From: Brachypodium distachyon
Taxonomy: Eukaryota > Streptophyta > Magnoliopsida > Poales > Poaceae
Direction: 5' to 3'
NCBI RefSeq assembly: GCF_000005505.3
Contig: NC_016135.3
Span: 26,188,758 to 26,252,757, forward strand
Length of the DNA: 64,000 bases
Shown: piece by piece, positions 1 through 10,099 of the stretch
Layout: the number at the start of each line of letters is the position of its first letter
Position numbering within the stretch: the stretch's first letter is position 1
Program-made: the position numbers and the translations under genes
The notes under the pieces: generated by a model
The model's database searches: none
Seen by the model: the letters and a program-made list of their open reading frames with translations, nothing else
What the model was told of the DNA's origin: nothing

Positions 1-475
1 GTATAAAAATATAACTCCTGCATCGGCTGCATGGGCGGTGGCTAGCTTGCAGAAATGCAGCTCTCGTGTCGGTCATGTGGATCAATAAATCCTTATGCGT
101 GTCAGCATAACTCGTCAAGCGACGACCACAATACATGAACTCTGATATCCAAGAAATTTGTTTTGACGAAACACATATCCAAGATATAGAATTGCCACGC
201 GTATCGTGCAGGAGTACCTGCGAACAGCGACACGATGAGTATAGAAACCACACAATTCCCAGCCGGAGACTTGTCCGCTTTCGTATGAGCGAAGCGATTG
301 TAAATTACTCCGTACAGTACTAGTATGTCTGAAGACTGAATAAAGTATACTCTGCGTATACAGTTATACACTATACAGCCCTCCAGGGTCCAGGCCTTTA
401 AGTAGTAGCCGGAGCCCACTTCCTAGCTCGCAAACCAGAAGCTCAGCAGCAACCAGCTTCAGCTTAGGCACTACA
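1..475. other. 5' flank of glycine-rich gene 1
   Basis: No coding region is supported here. Positions 195-247 are recognisably related to 3182-3234, the corresponding stretch upstream of the third glycine-rich gene. The tandem duplication that made these genes therefore carried upstream DNA with it. A short pyrimidine/purine leader precedes the ATG at 476. No certain TATA box was assigned. Confidence 0.5.
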
Positions 476-769
476 ATGGTTAGGGCGTTGGATCTCTCCG
501 TGGCTGCCAAAGGCTTCGCGGCCGGGGCCGTCTCCGCGCAGCACGCTGCGCCCGGTACCGTCGTGGGCTTTGTCTTCGTCTTCGTGGCTGCGGTTGCGAT
601 CGTGGCCATGGCCGCGTTCGGCTGCGCCGACGGCGCTAGCGGGCCTAAACGCCGCAGCCATTGGGGCGGCGGTGGCGCGGGAGGCGGCGCCGGCTGCGGA
701 GGTGGTGGAGGAGGTTGTGGCGGCGGAGGCGGTGGAGGAGGTTGTGGCGGCGGAGGCGGTGGCTGTTAA
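476..769 (+). CDS. Small single-pass membrane protein with Gly/Cys-rich tail (copy 1)
   Basis: Intronless 97-aa reading frame; I do not recognise a named family. Residues 1-27 form a short N-terminus. Residues 28-50 are strongly hydrophobic and end in FGCAD, consistent with one membrane helix. A basic patch (PKRRSHW) follows, then a tail of glycine runs spaced by single cysteines that ends in Cys. The start MVRALDL is shared, with small changes, by two further copies at 1822 and 3442, which supports both the start and the reality of the gene. An AATAAA lies about 230 bp downstream at 1002-1007. The basic residues after the helix suggest the tail is cytosolic, but topology is inference. The tail could bind metal, form disulfides or mediate contacts; nothing here decides between these. 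It is not a classical CYSTM protein, because there the cysteines sit inside the terminal helix. Confidence 0.72.
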   Translation: MVRALDLSVAAKGFAAGAVSAQHAAPGTVVGFVFVFVAAVAIVAMAAFGCADGASGPKRRSHWGGGGAGGGAGCGGGGGGCGGGGGGGGCGGGGGGC

Positions 770-1821
770 TTAATTAAGGATGCGCGTCTTATGGGGGGGG
801 ACTACGATGTACGATCAAAACCGAGTTCTTGGCGTGTACAGATGTACTGTGTATTGCTGTGTTACGGGACTATATGTATATATATACACGTACTCTCCGT
901 AATATTGCAACACTACTGTAGATATGGGATCTCGTATTGCCTATACGTATATTTGTACTACTCATGTACCATTTGTGATTGTTTTGCGTAATTGCAGTTA
1001 GAATAAAGGAAAGTTTGTGGATCTTAATAAATGACATTATATTTGACATAAAAACAGCATATGTTTGCTAAACAAAAACTGAGTAACATATTTTTCCATA
1101 GGATTGGGTAAATGTGGCCAACAAGTCGAGCCGTCCCATCAGCACCGGTCATTTCCCTAGGAAAACAAAAACAAATTATCGGCACACGTATGAAAGTGTA
1201 GTGTCCACAGACTCACTTGTCATCCCTCCATACGGGTATACGGGTACACACGGGTATGAATTGTACATCCTCGTGCCCGTACACGACGGGCACAAGATTT
1301 TCTTGTTTACATACGAAGAAAGAGCTATGTGCCGCCTAGCCCAGCAAAATTACGCCCCGTCTTTTCATGCCCACCTCTGATTTAACTTTGCCGTGCAGAC
1401 AAGAACTCAGCGATCAGCAATGCAAGCAGGCGACAGCCGACAAGCACACGCGTCGCCTGCAACCACATCCACACGGATGTTAACGATGTGAAATGCCTTT
1501 GAACCATCGATTCATCCAACAGTTCAAACTTCAAAGACGTCAAACCTCACGATGTATACACACTCGGCCGGGCGACATCCGGATTAGGGAAATATCTGCG
1601 TACGACCGCGTACTAATCAACGCCATCGCAATCTACAGAAAACAACACTAGTCGAGGACTTGTTACGGGTTACGTGAGAGTGAAGAACAGAGCAAGCTGA
1701 ATAAGTCATCGGCTGACATTTCTCTGCTCCAGGTGCAGCTTCCAAGCCTTCAAATACTGACACCGACCGGCCTTATAACTCACATCACAGACAATCAATC
1801 GTTAAGCACAAGCTAGATACG
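770..1821. other. Spacer between glycine-rich genes 1 and 2
   Basis: Holds the 3' region of copy 1, with an AATAAA at 1002-1007, and the upstream region of copy 2. The sequence just after the stop of copy 1 (about 770-880) resembles the sequence after copy 3 (about 3712-3800). A short reading frame at 1114-1380 has no homologue I recognise and is not annotated. Confidence 0.5.
1002..1007 (+). terminator. Putative polyadenylation signal AATAAA
   Basis: Canonical AATAAA about 230 bp after the stop codon of glycine-rich copy 1, followed by a T-rich stretch. Assigned by position only. Confidence 0.4.
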
Positions 1822-2076
1822 ATGGTTAGAGCTCTGGGAGGTCTCGCCGCTGGCTCCGTGCAGTACTATGCGCCCGGCAGCGTCGTGGGGCTAGCATTCG
1901 GGTTCGTGGCCGCCGTTGCGATCCTGGCCATCGCCGTGTTCGGCTGCGCCGGCCACAAGAGAAGGCGGAAGGGGAACAAGCCTAAACGTCGTCGCGGAGG
2001 AGGAGGAGGTGAAGACGGAGACGGCGGCGGCTATGAAGGCGGAGGAGGTGACGGGGGCGGAGGCGTAGGCTGCTGA
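1822..2076 (+). CDS. Small single-pass membrane protein with acidic Gly-rich tail (copy 2)
   Basis: Intronless 84-aa paralogue of the genes at 476 and 3442. It has the same start (MVRAL), the same helix region (GSVVGLAFGFVAAVAILAIA followed by VFGCAG) and a longer basic patch (HKRRRKGNKPKRRR). The tail differs. It is still glycine-rich, but aspartate, glutamate and tyrosine replace most cysteines, and only the final Cys remains after the one in the FGCA box. The helix and anchor are thus conserved while the tail chemistry has changed, which suggests the tail is where the copies specialise. Function unknown. Confidence 0.72.
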   Translation: MVRALGGLAAGSVQYYAPGSVVGLAFGFVAAVAILAIAVFGCAGHKRRRKGNKPKRRRGGGGGEDGDGGGYEGGGGDGGGGVGC

Positions 2077-2496
2077 GGACGGCCGGCCATCATGATTACA
2101 CTATGTAAATTGTTTGGTCAAAGGTCAACATATAAGAGTATTTTGTATTCCATATTTGATATTGTGGTCTCTTGGACTGTACAAATTGAGTAGTGCCTTT
2201 GGAAGCATGTTGCACCGTTTCAACGGCTATGTACAAATATAAATTGTCCAACTAGGCGAGTCCACTACGTCTATATTTAATTTAGAAATACTATATGTTT
2301 TTTTAGCCTCTCTATGTTTTTCTCAAAATATTAAACCATCAGCAGGCTCGAATCTATTCTTCTTTCTTATAGAGGAAGCTCGAATTTATTAAGCAAAATT
2401 TGAGAGGAAGCTCCAATTTATTCAGTCCGTGAATCCCTTTCGTCAATAGTTTGGTCTTTGGGTTGGTTCGGTACATCGGTTTGATAACCCATTTTA
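2077..2496. other. 3' flank of glycine-rich gene 2
   Basis: AT-rich non-coding sequence up to a small Tourist-type element. No gene, RNA or clear regulatory site seen. Confidence 0.4.
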
Positions 2497-2670
2497 GAGC
2501 ATTTTCAAAATAAACCGGCTTTTATCTAAGCACCTAAGCATTGGTGCTTGTGTTCTATAGGACATGTGCTTAATTAGACACCTCTAGTATAGAAATAAAC
2601 ACTAGTGTTCGAGAATAAACCGGTTTAATTATGTAGCACTAGTTTAAGCACTTTGCATTTGGACATGCTC
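2497..2670. mobile_element. Tourist-type MITE (174 bp)
   Basis: The ends are imperfect inverted repeats (GAGCATTTTCAAA at the left, TTTGGACATGCTC at the right). The element is flanked by the direct repeat TTA (2494-2496 and 2671-2673), the usual target duplication of PIF/Harbinger-derived elements. It has no coding capacity. Confidence 0.6.
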
Positions 2671-3441
2671 TTATACCAATTGGACCGCGATGGCTGAACC
2701 ACAGGGGCCCATAAAACACCATTGGAGACTGACTATGGGCCGTCCCTGTGTTTCACTTGTGTCCGTGAGCGAGTGCCGGCCCGGGTTATTAGAAGGATTT
2801 CGGGCTCCCCTAAAAAAAAGAAGGATTTCGGCTAGGCCGGGCTAAAAGAACTGCTCGATCGTGGCGTAGAGCTTCGAAGAGGAAGCACGGCGTGGGCCAA
2901 GCAACCTCGATGAACCTGTCTCCATACTTTTTTTTTCTTCTTCTGAAAATCCCACCTATCAAAACGAAGACACAAGAAAGAAAAAAAACAGCAATATACA
3001 ACACGGTGCATGGCTTCTTTGATCTTGCCTCAAAACTCTTGCCGGTCGAACCATCGTTCGGTGCTGGATAAAACCTCACGTACGTCTCAGCATATATAGG
3101 ATCGATCTATAACTAACTCGTCAAACCAACAACCGATCAGGCTCAATCATCCAAGAGATACAGAACGCAACGGGACACGCGACACGCGTGGCATGTGGAA
3201 GCATCTGCGTACGGCGACGCGACGAGTGCAGAAATCTCATTTAACCGAAAGGGCGAAGATCAAAGTATATCTGAGATAAATTATAGGGAACTGACTTCTG
3301 ATTGCGGCACGTACTACATCGTGTTATTCCTTCCGTCCTCACGGTCCGGGCCCTTCAACTAGTAGTCCAGTCGACCACCACCCCTTCGTGGCTCACAAAC
3401 AAAAGAACCGCTCAGCCAGGCAAGATCTGGCCCTACACACG
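2671..3441. other. Upstream region of glycine-rich gene 3
   Basis: Positions 2835-3020 resemble 3995-4180 downstream of copy 3, and 3182-3234 resemble 195-247 upstream of copy 1. The region is built from pieces of the tandemly duplicated unit. No coding region supported. Confidence 0.45.
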
Positions 3442-3711
3442 ATGGTGAGAGTGCTGGATCTCGCCGCGGCCACCGAAGCGTTCGGCGCCGGCGCCGGCAC
3501 CGTCGTGGGTTCAGTCTTCGTCTTCGCGGCGGCGGTTGCGATCGTGGCCATGGCGTTGTTCGGCTGCGCCGACGGGAAGCCCAAGCGACGCCGCCGCTGG
3601 GCCAGCGGCGGTCCGGGAGGCGGCGCCGGGTGCGGAGGCGGTGCAGGATGCGGCGGGGGAGGCGGCGGCTGCGGGGGCGGAGGGGGCGGCGGCGGAGGAG
3701 GAGGCCCTTAA
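3442..3711 (+). CDS. Small single-pass membrane protein with Gly/Cys-rich tail (copy 3)
   Basis: Intronless 89-aa paralogue of the genes at 476 and 1822. An in-frame ATG at 3388 would add 18 residues, but the ATG at 3442 gives the MVRVLDL start shared with the other copies and is preferred. The hydrophobic segment (GTVVGSVFVFAAAVAIVAMA) is followed by LFGCADG, the basic patch KPKRRRR, and a glycine tail with three spaced cysteines. It ends in Pro instead of the Cys found in copies 1 and 2. Both flanks resemble those of copy 1 more than copy 2, so copies 1 and 3 are probably the closer pair. Function unknown. Confidence 0.72.
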   Translation: MVRVLDLAAATEAFGAGAGTVVGSVFVFAAAVAIVAMALFGCADGKPKRRRRWASGGPGGGAGCGGGAGCGGGGGGCGGGGGGGGGGGP

Positions 3712-4295
3712 TCGAAGGACGTGCGTCTCATTGCAGGAGGGGGCGGCGATTTCTTGACATGGAGTTGTGTTAGTGCCATGTTGTTACTGTGCTCACGGGA
3801 TTGAGTGTTGGCTGTACAAATATTCGCGCTCGATGTATACTTTTGTATGTAAGAATTGCTTGTGGATGCCATTTTGTTTTGTGCTTGTGGAGCTAGGCGA
3901 TTTCTGATCATGAACAGCAGATGAAACACGAACTGTGTTAAAACAGTGTTCCTTTCCTTTGTGTCATGAATCATCGTGAGTTCTGCAGCGACTGCTGGGC
4001 CGGGTTCGTGTCGTAGAGCGTCGAAGAAGAAGCACAGCTTGGGCCGAAAATATATGGAGCCCATGTAGAACGTTCAGGGCCAAAGCACACGCTGGAGTCG
4101 GTTAAAACAAACACACACACTGTACTCCGTAGTGTGTTGCGGCCTACCGGAACGAGGAAACACGAAAGAAGATAAACATGAGAACGGTCAGCTGCTATCC
4201 CTCGCAGACCTCGTGGTACAATACAACGCAACGAAGTAAGGATGTTTGCTCCATGGCTTGCATAAGCCAAAGCACGCCGAGAATGATTGCATCTA
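3712..4295. other. Remnant of a fourth duplicated unit, no gene
   Basis: The sequence after the stop of copy 3 matches the region after copy 1. Then 3995-4180 resembles 2835-3020, which lies upstream of copy 3. The order suggests that another copy of the unit begins here but lacks the glycine-rich gene before it is cut off by transposon sequence at about 4296. Confidence 0.45.
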
Positions 4296-4346
4296 TTCCC
4301 TTTGTCTTAATAAGTGATTCAAATTTATGAATGTATCTATATTAAA

Positions 4347-5409
4347 GAGCCTTTTTCCGGTACCCTTATACTGCTTGAGGAGAGGAAGCAGTATATAATA
4401 TCCACCCTTGGTTTCTAAAGGGTGGAATAGACATTTATTTTTTGAGATAATCCTTAATTAGGAGTAAAATGTCCGTAGTGGGCTTCAGATACGGCCTATT
4501 CTTTGTGTTCGCCTGTGTGCTCTTGCCGGCGGTGCCGGTCGACCTCCCTAGCTAGGCTTTCATGGTCGTGGCCCTCTAGATCCTGCCATCATCGTCCTCA
4601 CCTGCAAGCCCCGCCTCGACCTTGCCGGCAATCACCATCGGCCTGACTGGCCGAGCCCTTGTCGACCTTGCCGGCAAGCCCAGCGGGCGCCGGCCGTCTC
4701 AGGCTCTCAGCTCCCTGACCACAGCATGCAAGTGAACATCGAAGCAGTGGGGATATCCGTCATATAACTCCGAATTAAAGTTCACAAGGATGGATGATTT
4801 TCTCTTTGCGAAGCGAACCTAGCTAGGTGTCTAGGTGTGCATAGTCCGTAGATCGTCAGGCACATCACCATCTTCTGACTAATCATGAATGCTCTGTCTA
4901 GGATATGGATTTAGCACTTTGCATCGATCATGAGAATTCACTTATATTTGAACTAGAGGCATGTTGAAGCAAGAACAGTTCGGAATCCCCACAAAGGAGC
5001 CTGAGACGGCCGGCGCCGCTGAGCTTGTTGGCGACGTCTCCAGTCTCGACAAGGGCTAGGGCAGTCGGGCTGATGGTGCTTGCCGGCAAGTCCGACGGGG
5101 GCTGGGGCTGGCGAGGCTTGCAGAGTTGCAGGTCAGATCGATGATGGCAGGATCTAGAGAGGGCCATGACCACGAGTGCCTTGCTAGCGAGGTCGACCGG
5201 CACCGTCGGCAAGAGCAAACAGGCGAACACCGGATGGGCCGTATCTGAAGCCCACTACTACGGATGTTTTACTGCTGATTAAGAATTATCCCCCCTAAAA
5301 AAAAATTGTCTTAAAAAAGAAATGTCTATTCTACCCTTTAAAAACCAACGGTGGATACTGTATATTGCTTCCTCTCCTCTAGCAGTATGAGGGTGCCATA
5401 AAAAAGCTC
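4347..5409. mobile_element. Foldback element with long inverted arms (1,063 bp)
   Basis: The left end starts GAGCCTTTTTCCGGTACCC. The reverse complement of the right end starts GAGCTTTTTTATGGCACCC. Similarity between the arms continues for several hundred bases on each side, including the blocks around the TACTGC, GGTGGA and CGGCCGTCTCAGGC motifs. The 8-bp direct repeat ATATTAAA flanks it (4339-4346 and 5410-5417). An 8-bp target duplication fits a hAT-like or Mutator-like non-autonomous element. No transposase frame is present. Confidence 0.65.
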
Positions 5410-5559
5410 ATATTAAAAGACATCTAGATACATGTAATATTTCGACACTTAATATAGCTCATATTAAAAGACATCTAGATACATGTAATATTTCGACACT
5501 TAATATAGCTCATATTAAAAGACATCTAGATACATGTAATATTTCAACACTTAATATGG
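5407..5559. repeat. 51-bp tandem repeat, three copies
   Basis: Copies at 5407-5457, 5458-5508 and 5509-5559 are almost identical; the last differs at a few bases. Each begins with CTC, the last bases of the foldback element, and continues through its target duplication into Stowaway sequence. The array therefore formed after the insertion. Confidence 0.85.
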
Positions 5560-5572
5560 GGCGGAGTGAGTA

Positions 5573-6464
5573 TGTTCAGAAAAACTGAAAGAGAGAATGA
5601 TTGTGTCTACGGGACAGCTTGAGTCATCAGAGTAACCTGGTACTGTAACAGTCTCATTTGCTTTTAACTGTGTTGAAAAAAAATGCTTTATTCGTTTTGA
5701 CTGTAAGCATGAAGAAGCAAATCCAACATTTGTTTATGTGACCGAAATATTGAAATTATATTCACGGCTGCACTTCTGAACTGTAGCTATTGCTAGCAAG
5801 GCAAGAAATTCAGAGGTTTCACTTCGTACGGTGATAGCAGTATAGTTATATGGATAACTAGCATATATATGTGTTCTCCAAAGGAAATACTTAATCAGCA
5901 AAAACATTGGAATTTATATATCCTCTCTGACTCTGGAGCATAGCTATCCAGTAGCACAGGGGGCCACTAATTTAAAGCGATCGAACAAGGAAAAGCAGAA
6001 GAGGGGCAAGAAAAGGAAAAGAGGCAAAAGCTACAAAGATGTTCCTGCATTCCTGCTTCCATTTTACAGGGCTGGCTGCCTAGCTAAACTATGATGGCAC
6101 TTGCGGAATCATGTCAGCAGAAAGACAAAGCTGAAAAGAAGCTAGCTGAGGCAAGCAACAAAGCCCAGCGATGACAAAAGCATAAACCAAAGCTACAAAA
6201 GGGAAAAGGTTCAGAAAACGAATTCTGCTACTACTACCTAGCCTGCTGCTTTGCTGCATCGATCATTTTGTTAGCAGTCTTCTTCTACCCTGTCTCTGGC
6301 CTGTCAGTGTCGTGCATGCTGCTTCCTATGTTTGCATCATGCCATACCCCCTTTTATGTCTTTGCTGTGTGTGCGACTTCTGAAACTATTGTCAGTTTTG
6401 ATCTCATCACTTCAGGATCAGGCCCAGGGCCAGGCCACCTTCTCCTTTGCATGCACCGCCCGAA
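5573..6464. other. Downstream region of the AIL/PLT gene
   Basis: No coding region supported. It contains the presumed 3' UTR of the minus-strand transcription-factor gene (stop at 6465-6467) and otherwise unremarkable AT-rich sequence. Confidence 0.4.
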
Positions 6465-9400
6465 TCATTCCATTCCAAAGATCGGTGTCTGAAAGGCTGC
6501 CATATTTGGGGAGTAGTATCCAAAGGGGCTGGGCGTCACGGAGCTTTCATAGGTCCCGCCACTGAATGCCATGGGCGTCGCGAACGGCACCGAAGACGGG
6601 CAGCCGTTGGAGTTTTGCTCCTGGTCCTGCTGCTGCTGCTGCTGCTGATGATGATCTTGCTCTTGCTGCTGCTGATGATGTAAGCTGCCTCCGCCATTGC
6701 CGTAGCATTGTGCCGCTGTCATTGTGGCGGCATTGTGGGCGTTGGCGAAGTCCAGGTTGACGCCGGAGCTGTAGAGGCCGTAGCCCAGCCCCTGCAGGTT
6801 CCCCTGCTGGTGGTGCTGCATGGCCAGGAACGACAGGTAATCGTTTTCATGCTGGTTGTACTTCATCGGGAGCGCCGTGAACGCCAGCGAGTGCGGCGCG
6901 ATGCTCGGGGCATCGACGTCGGAGATCACCGGAGTGGGCTCTAAAGCACATTTGCTGCCCCGGTTGGCGCCCGAGGCGGTGCCGATCGGGAGGTTGCTGC
7001 TGCTGATGCTCTCGACGTTGTACCGGCCGATCTCAAAGTTTGTCACGGCGTTCAGGCCGCGGAACTTGATGGCCGCGATGTCGTAGGCTTCCGCGGCTTC
7101 CTCCTCAGTACCTATGTCAATGCAACATTTTTAAATTTTTGCACTAAGGTCCACATACTAAGTTTCTCATGTCAGTATAAAATAGTGGTAGCAAGATCAG
7201 TGCAACACATCGAACATATGGTTCATGGACATAAATATTCAGACCACGTATGCACGAGAATATGCCATGAGCTTTCAGTTCTAGCTAGACAGCAATGCAG
7301 GCTACATCATTAAGGCTTTGGACTAATTGGCTTGCTACTGACAGACCCACGGGTGTGGTGAGCTTAGTCAAAAGTAATAATGGCCGTTTCAGCATGCAAG
7401 GCGCTCCTAATATAATCACATGTCAGATGCTTTGTGGAAAGCTGGTCGCCAACAGTAACTATATTCCAAAGACCAAATACAGGTTGCTGCTACATGCAGT
7501 GCACGAAGAAAGAAAGTGTTCGGGTTGCCATCGATCTATACATAACAAGGCAAGCAAGCATGCATGGTCGTGGCTTCTTCTTTTTCCTCCTCTGGGTAAA
7601 AGCCCCCAAACCATCATAAAAGACGACAAATTCGAATCAAATGTGGGCATGCCAAGGATGCATCTGGTCAAACCTGATGATTTTGACCTAGATAGAATAT
7701 GTCGACGAATCTAGCGGCAACACTAGTACGTTCAGTAAATAAATTAAGATTGAACCTACATGCAAGGCACAGTATTATAATGTGATGGTTAACGAAAAGA
7801 TGCGACGAATGCTTGCTTGGAGGAGAGGGCCAACACGTGTTCACTCTTACTCCTTGGAATGCTTTCGGAATACTACCTAACAAGTTTAACAAAAGATTGT
7901 ACCACCCTTCACTCCTTAATCTATCCATAATATATCCACATCGTCCCACTATGTCTGTTTTCCTTTTGGAAACAAAAGAGATAATGTAGCTGGTAAAGAC
8001 ATCAGATCATGCCTTAAATTTTATAGATATCCTGGTTAAATATCCAATGATTGTAACACACTGGCAGTACTGGATAATAGGTGACATGTATATATGCATT
8101 CTTTCTTTTTAGAGGTGAGGGAACCATGTTTGCGCATCCAGGTACAAATAATATGAAATTCATATGGCGTATACTCACTGAATGTTCCGAGGTAGAGGTC
8201 CTTGTTACCAGCCACCCTCCCGATCCTTGCTTGCCATCGACCATGCTGGTGATGTCTACATGATTGCATTGCATGCAAAACGAACACTTTTAGCAAACAC
8301 CATGCAAGAGGCCACACATGATATTTAATCCACGAGTGAAATAAAAATATGAACCTTGTGACACCCCTGTAGATAGAAGCACCCCGGGAGAATCCACTAC
8401 TCTTTCTGCACAACAATACAGGTTTTTCTCTCATTAAATCCACTTGAAAGACAAAGCTAAATGCTGAAACATGCATGCATGTGAGCGTGCACACAAATTA
8501 AGCTAGTGCAAAATTGGAAGCATGATCATGATTAGCCTAGTTCCTATATGTACCTCCGAAGGGAAGCTACAAACTCCTGGCGCGTCATGTGCTTCATCTC
8601 CTCAAGCTCATTTTCATAGTCAGCAACCTGAAAAAGAACACTTGCCCAATAAAGATGTGCCCACGGAAGCATACGCATGGATATGCAATGCATTTACTAT
8701 GCCTTTTCTTTTGCAGCTGCCAAGATCGAGTTCTTTCAATCGGTCATGCAAGTATATGTATTGTTGTCACTCCGTGATCTTACCGGGAAGTTGGTGGTAG
8801 TGCTAGCACCCCAGTACTTCAAAGCGGCAAGATCATACGCCCTCGCTGCCTTCTCCTCCTTGTCATAGCCACCTGTTCAACAACAGTAGAGTCAGTACTA
8901 GAATCATCCACCACATCCTAGTTGCTCTCACAATCAATCTGAAGAAGAACTACAAGCCTTCTTACCGAGATACACTGAAGAAGACACCAGAAGCAGCAGC
9001 CATCGATGAGAAAACACATCATCGAGAAGTAAAAAAGTTAGGCACAGCCAAGGACGGAACCGGTTATGATCAGCCAAGTAAAGAAGTTGTGTGCTGACCT
9101 TGGCGGCCCTTGCGGCTCTGGCCTTCACGCCGGCAGCTGTTGTCCCACAGATGCGCTTCGTACCGACCCGTCCAACGATGCCTAAAAGATTCGCCAAAAT
9201 GGGCAGCACAATCAGATTCAGCCACAACTTGATCGAGCTATATAGGAAGAAAAATCTTCAACAACTTTACTATTTCAGTCCGTTCTGTTCTTCCACATGC
9301 ATGGTGGACTAAGTTGTGGACGATGGATCGATCTACGCACCCAAAAAAACAACCAGCAGAGCAGCTACCTAAGGCAGTTCTAAACTAACATCTTCCAGTA

Positions 9401-10099
9401 GTTTGCATGCAACAAGTACTAGTATATATACTGCTCAAGATCAAGAAGCCAAGCAGGGCATGCACATAGCACTTGTAGTTTTCTTGTGCAATAGACGGAT
9501 CAATCAATCAATTAATCGATCGATCACCCTTTAGCTTGCTTACCGAGTGACGCCACGGTAGATGGAGGTCCTCTGCCCGAACGAGTCCACGGCCTTCTTC
9601 GTCTCCGGCGCCGGCGCCGCCACGAGCGGCAGAGCCAGCTTCGCCTCGGCCGCCTGCTCCTCCAGAGCCACGACCGGCGGCGGCGCGGCGGGCGACGTCC
9701 CAGTGCCGCCGCTTCCAAGAAACCCACCGGCGGCCAGGAACTTGAGCTCTGACTCGTACATCTCCGCCGCCGCTCCTGCAGGCACAACCGGCCCGCCACC
9801 GCCGCCATTACCGTTCCCCCCGCCGCCGCCGAGGAAGTCCTCGAGCTTGGGCGGCGGCGCGGCCCCGGCGATGGCGGCCAGCTCCGCCGCCGCCCCGCGT
9901 TCCTCCTCCTCCATGCCACCTGCACATGCGCCCATAGACTGATTAATGAGAAAGAAGAAGAAGAAGAAGAAGAAGAAGAAGAAGAGAGAGATGGATCGAG
10001 GCCATAGAGGAGTAGTAGTAGCAACTAACAGTGGTGGGCGAGGGAGAAGTTGAGCCATGGGTAATGGTGATGCTGCTGCTGCGCGGCGTCCATGTCCAT
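6465..10099 (-). CDS. AINTEGUMENTA-LIKE/PLETHORA transcription factor (double AP2 domain)
   Basis: Nine exons: 10030-10099, 9544-9919, 9099-9181, 8966-8974, 8784-8872, 8554-8627, 8355-8405, 8179-8255 and 6465-7111. They sum to 1,476 nt and 491 aa. The nuclear protein is expected to bind DNA through two AP2 repeats. R1 begins at about residue 141 ([20 protein letters not shown]) with the ANT-type insertion [13 protein letters not shown]2 begins at about residue 243 (ASIYRGVTR) and contains [14 protein letters not shown] and [16 protein letters not shown]. The linker contains [14 protein letters not shown]. Two motifs of the euANT branch are present: WLNFSLA (15-21) and PKLEDFLGG (from residue 47). 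A glutamine/histidine-rich stretch lies in the last exon, and the protein ends PIFGME. Relatives control meristem identity, embryo and root development. The start at 10099 gives [10 protein letters not shown] cannot decide which AIL/PLT orthologue it is. No miR172 site was seen, as expected for this branch. Confidence 0.95.
6612..6690 (-). repeat. CAG/CAA-rich polyglutamine tract in the AIL/PLT last exon
   Basis: The coding strand reads runs of CAG and CAA with CAT/CAC interspersed. They give [18 protein letters not shown] followed by DQEQ in the C-terminal activation region. Such tracts vary in length between alleles. Confidence 0.8.
8966..8974 (-). other. 9-nt micro-exon of the AIL/PLT gene
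   Basis: The coding strand shows CTTCTTCAG, then TGTATCTCG, then GTAAGAAGG. Nine bases are bounded by perfect AG and GT sites. With the split codons on both sides they supply V-Y-L in GRQVYLGGYDKE of the first AP2 repeat. Skipping it would keep the frame but delete three conserved residues. This micro-exon is known in the AP2 family. Confidence 0.95.
9953..9986. repeat. (GAA)n microsatellite in AIL/PLT intron 1
   Basis: Eleven or so GAA units on the plus strand lie in the 110-bp first intron (9920-10029). On the coding strand they read TTC repeats and contribute a long pyrimidine tract upstream of the acceptor. Confidence 0.85.

Larger units (their letters stand above)
4296..5570. mobile_element. 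Stowaway-type MITE split by a foldback insertion
   Basis: The left part (4296-4346) and right part (5410-5570) together form a Stowaway-type element. It begins TTCCCTTTGTCTTAATAAG and ends in TTAATATGGGGCGGAGTGAG. TA dinucleotides flank it at 4294-4295 and 5571-5572. A 1,063-bp foldback element sits in its middle and the right half has been tandemly amplified. Confidence 0.6.

Noticed and set aside
3388..3441. Upstream in-frame ATG of glycine-rich copy 3
   Set aside because: The 18 extra residues have no counterpart in copies 1 and 2; the ATG at 3442 gives the conserved start.
6640..6690. Possible miR172 target in the AIL/PLT last exon (CATCATCAGCAGCAGC)
   Set aside because: The resemblance is to CAG/CAT repeats only; the miR172 site pattern is not matched, and the AIL/PLT branch normally lacks it.
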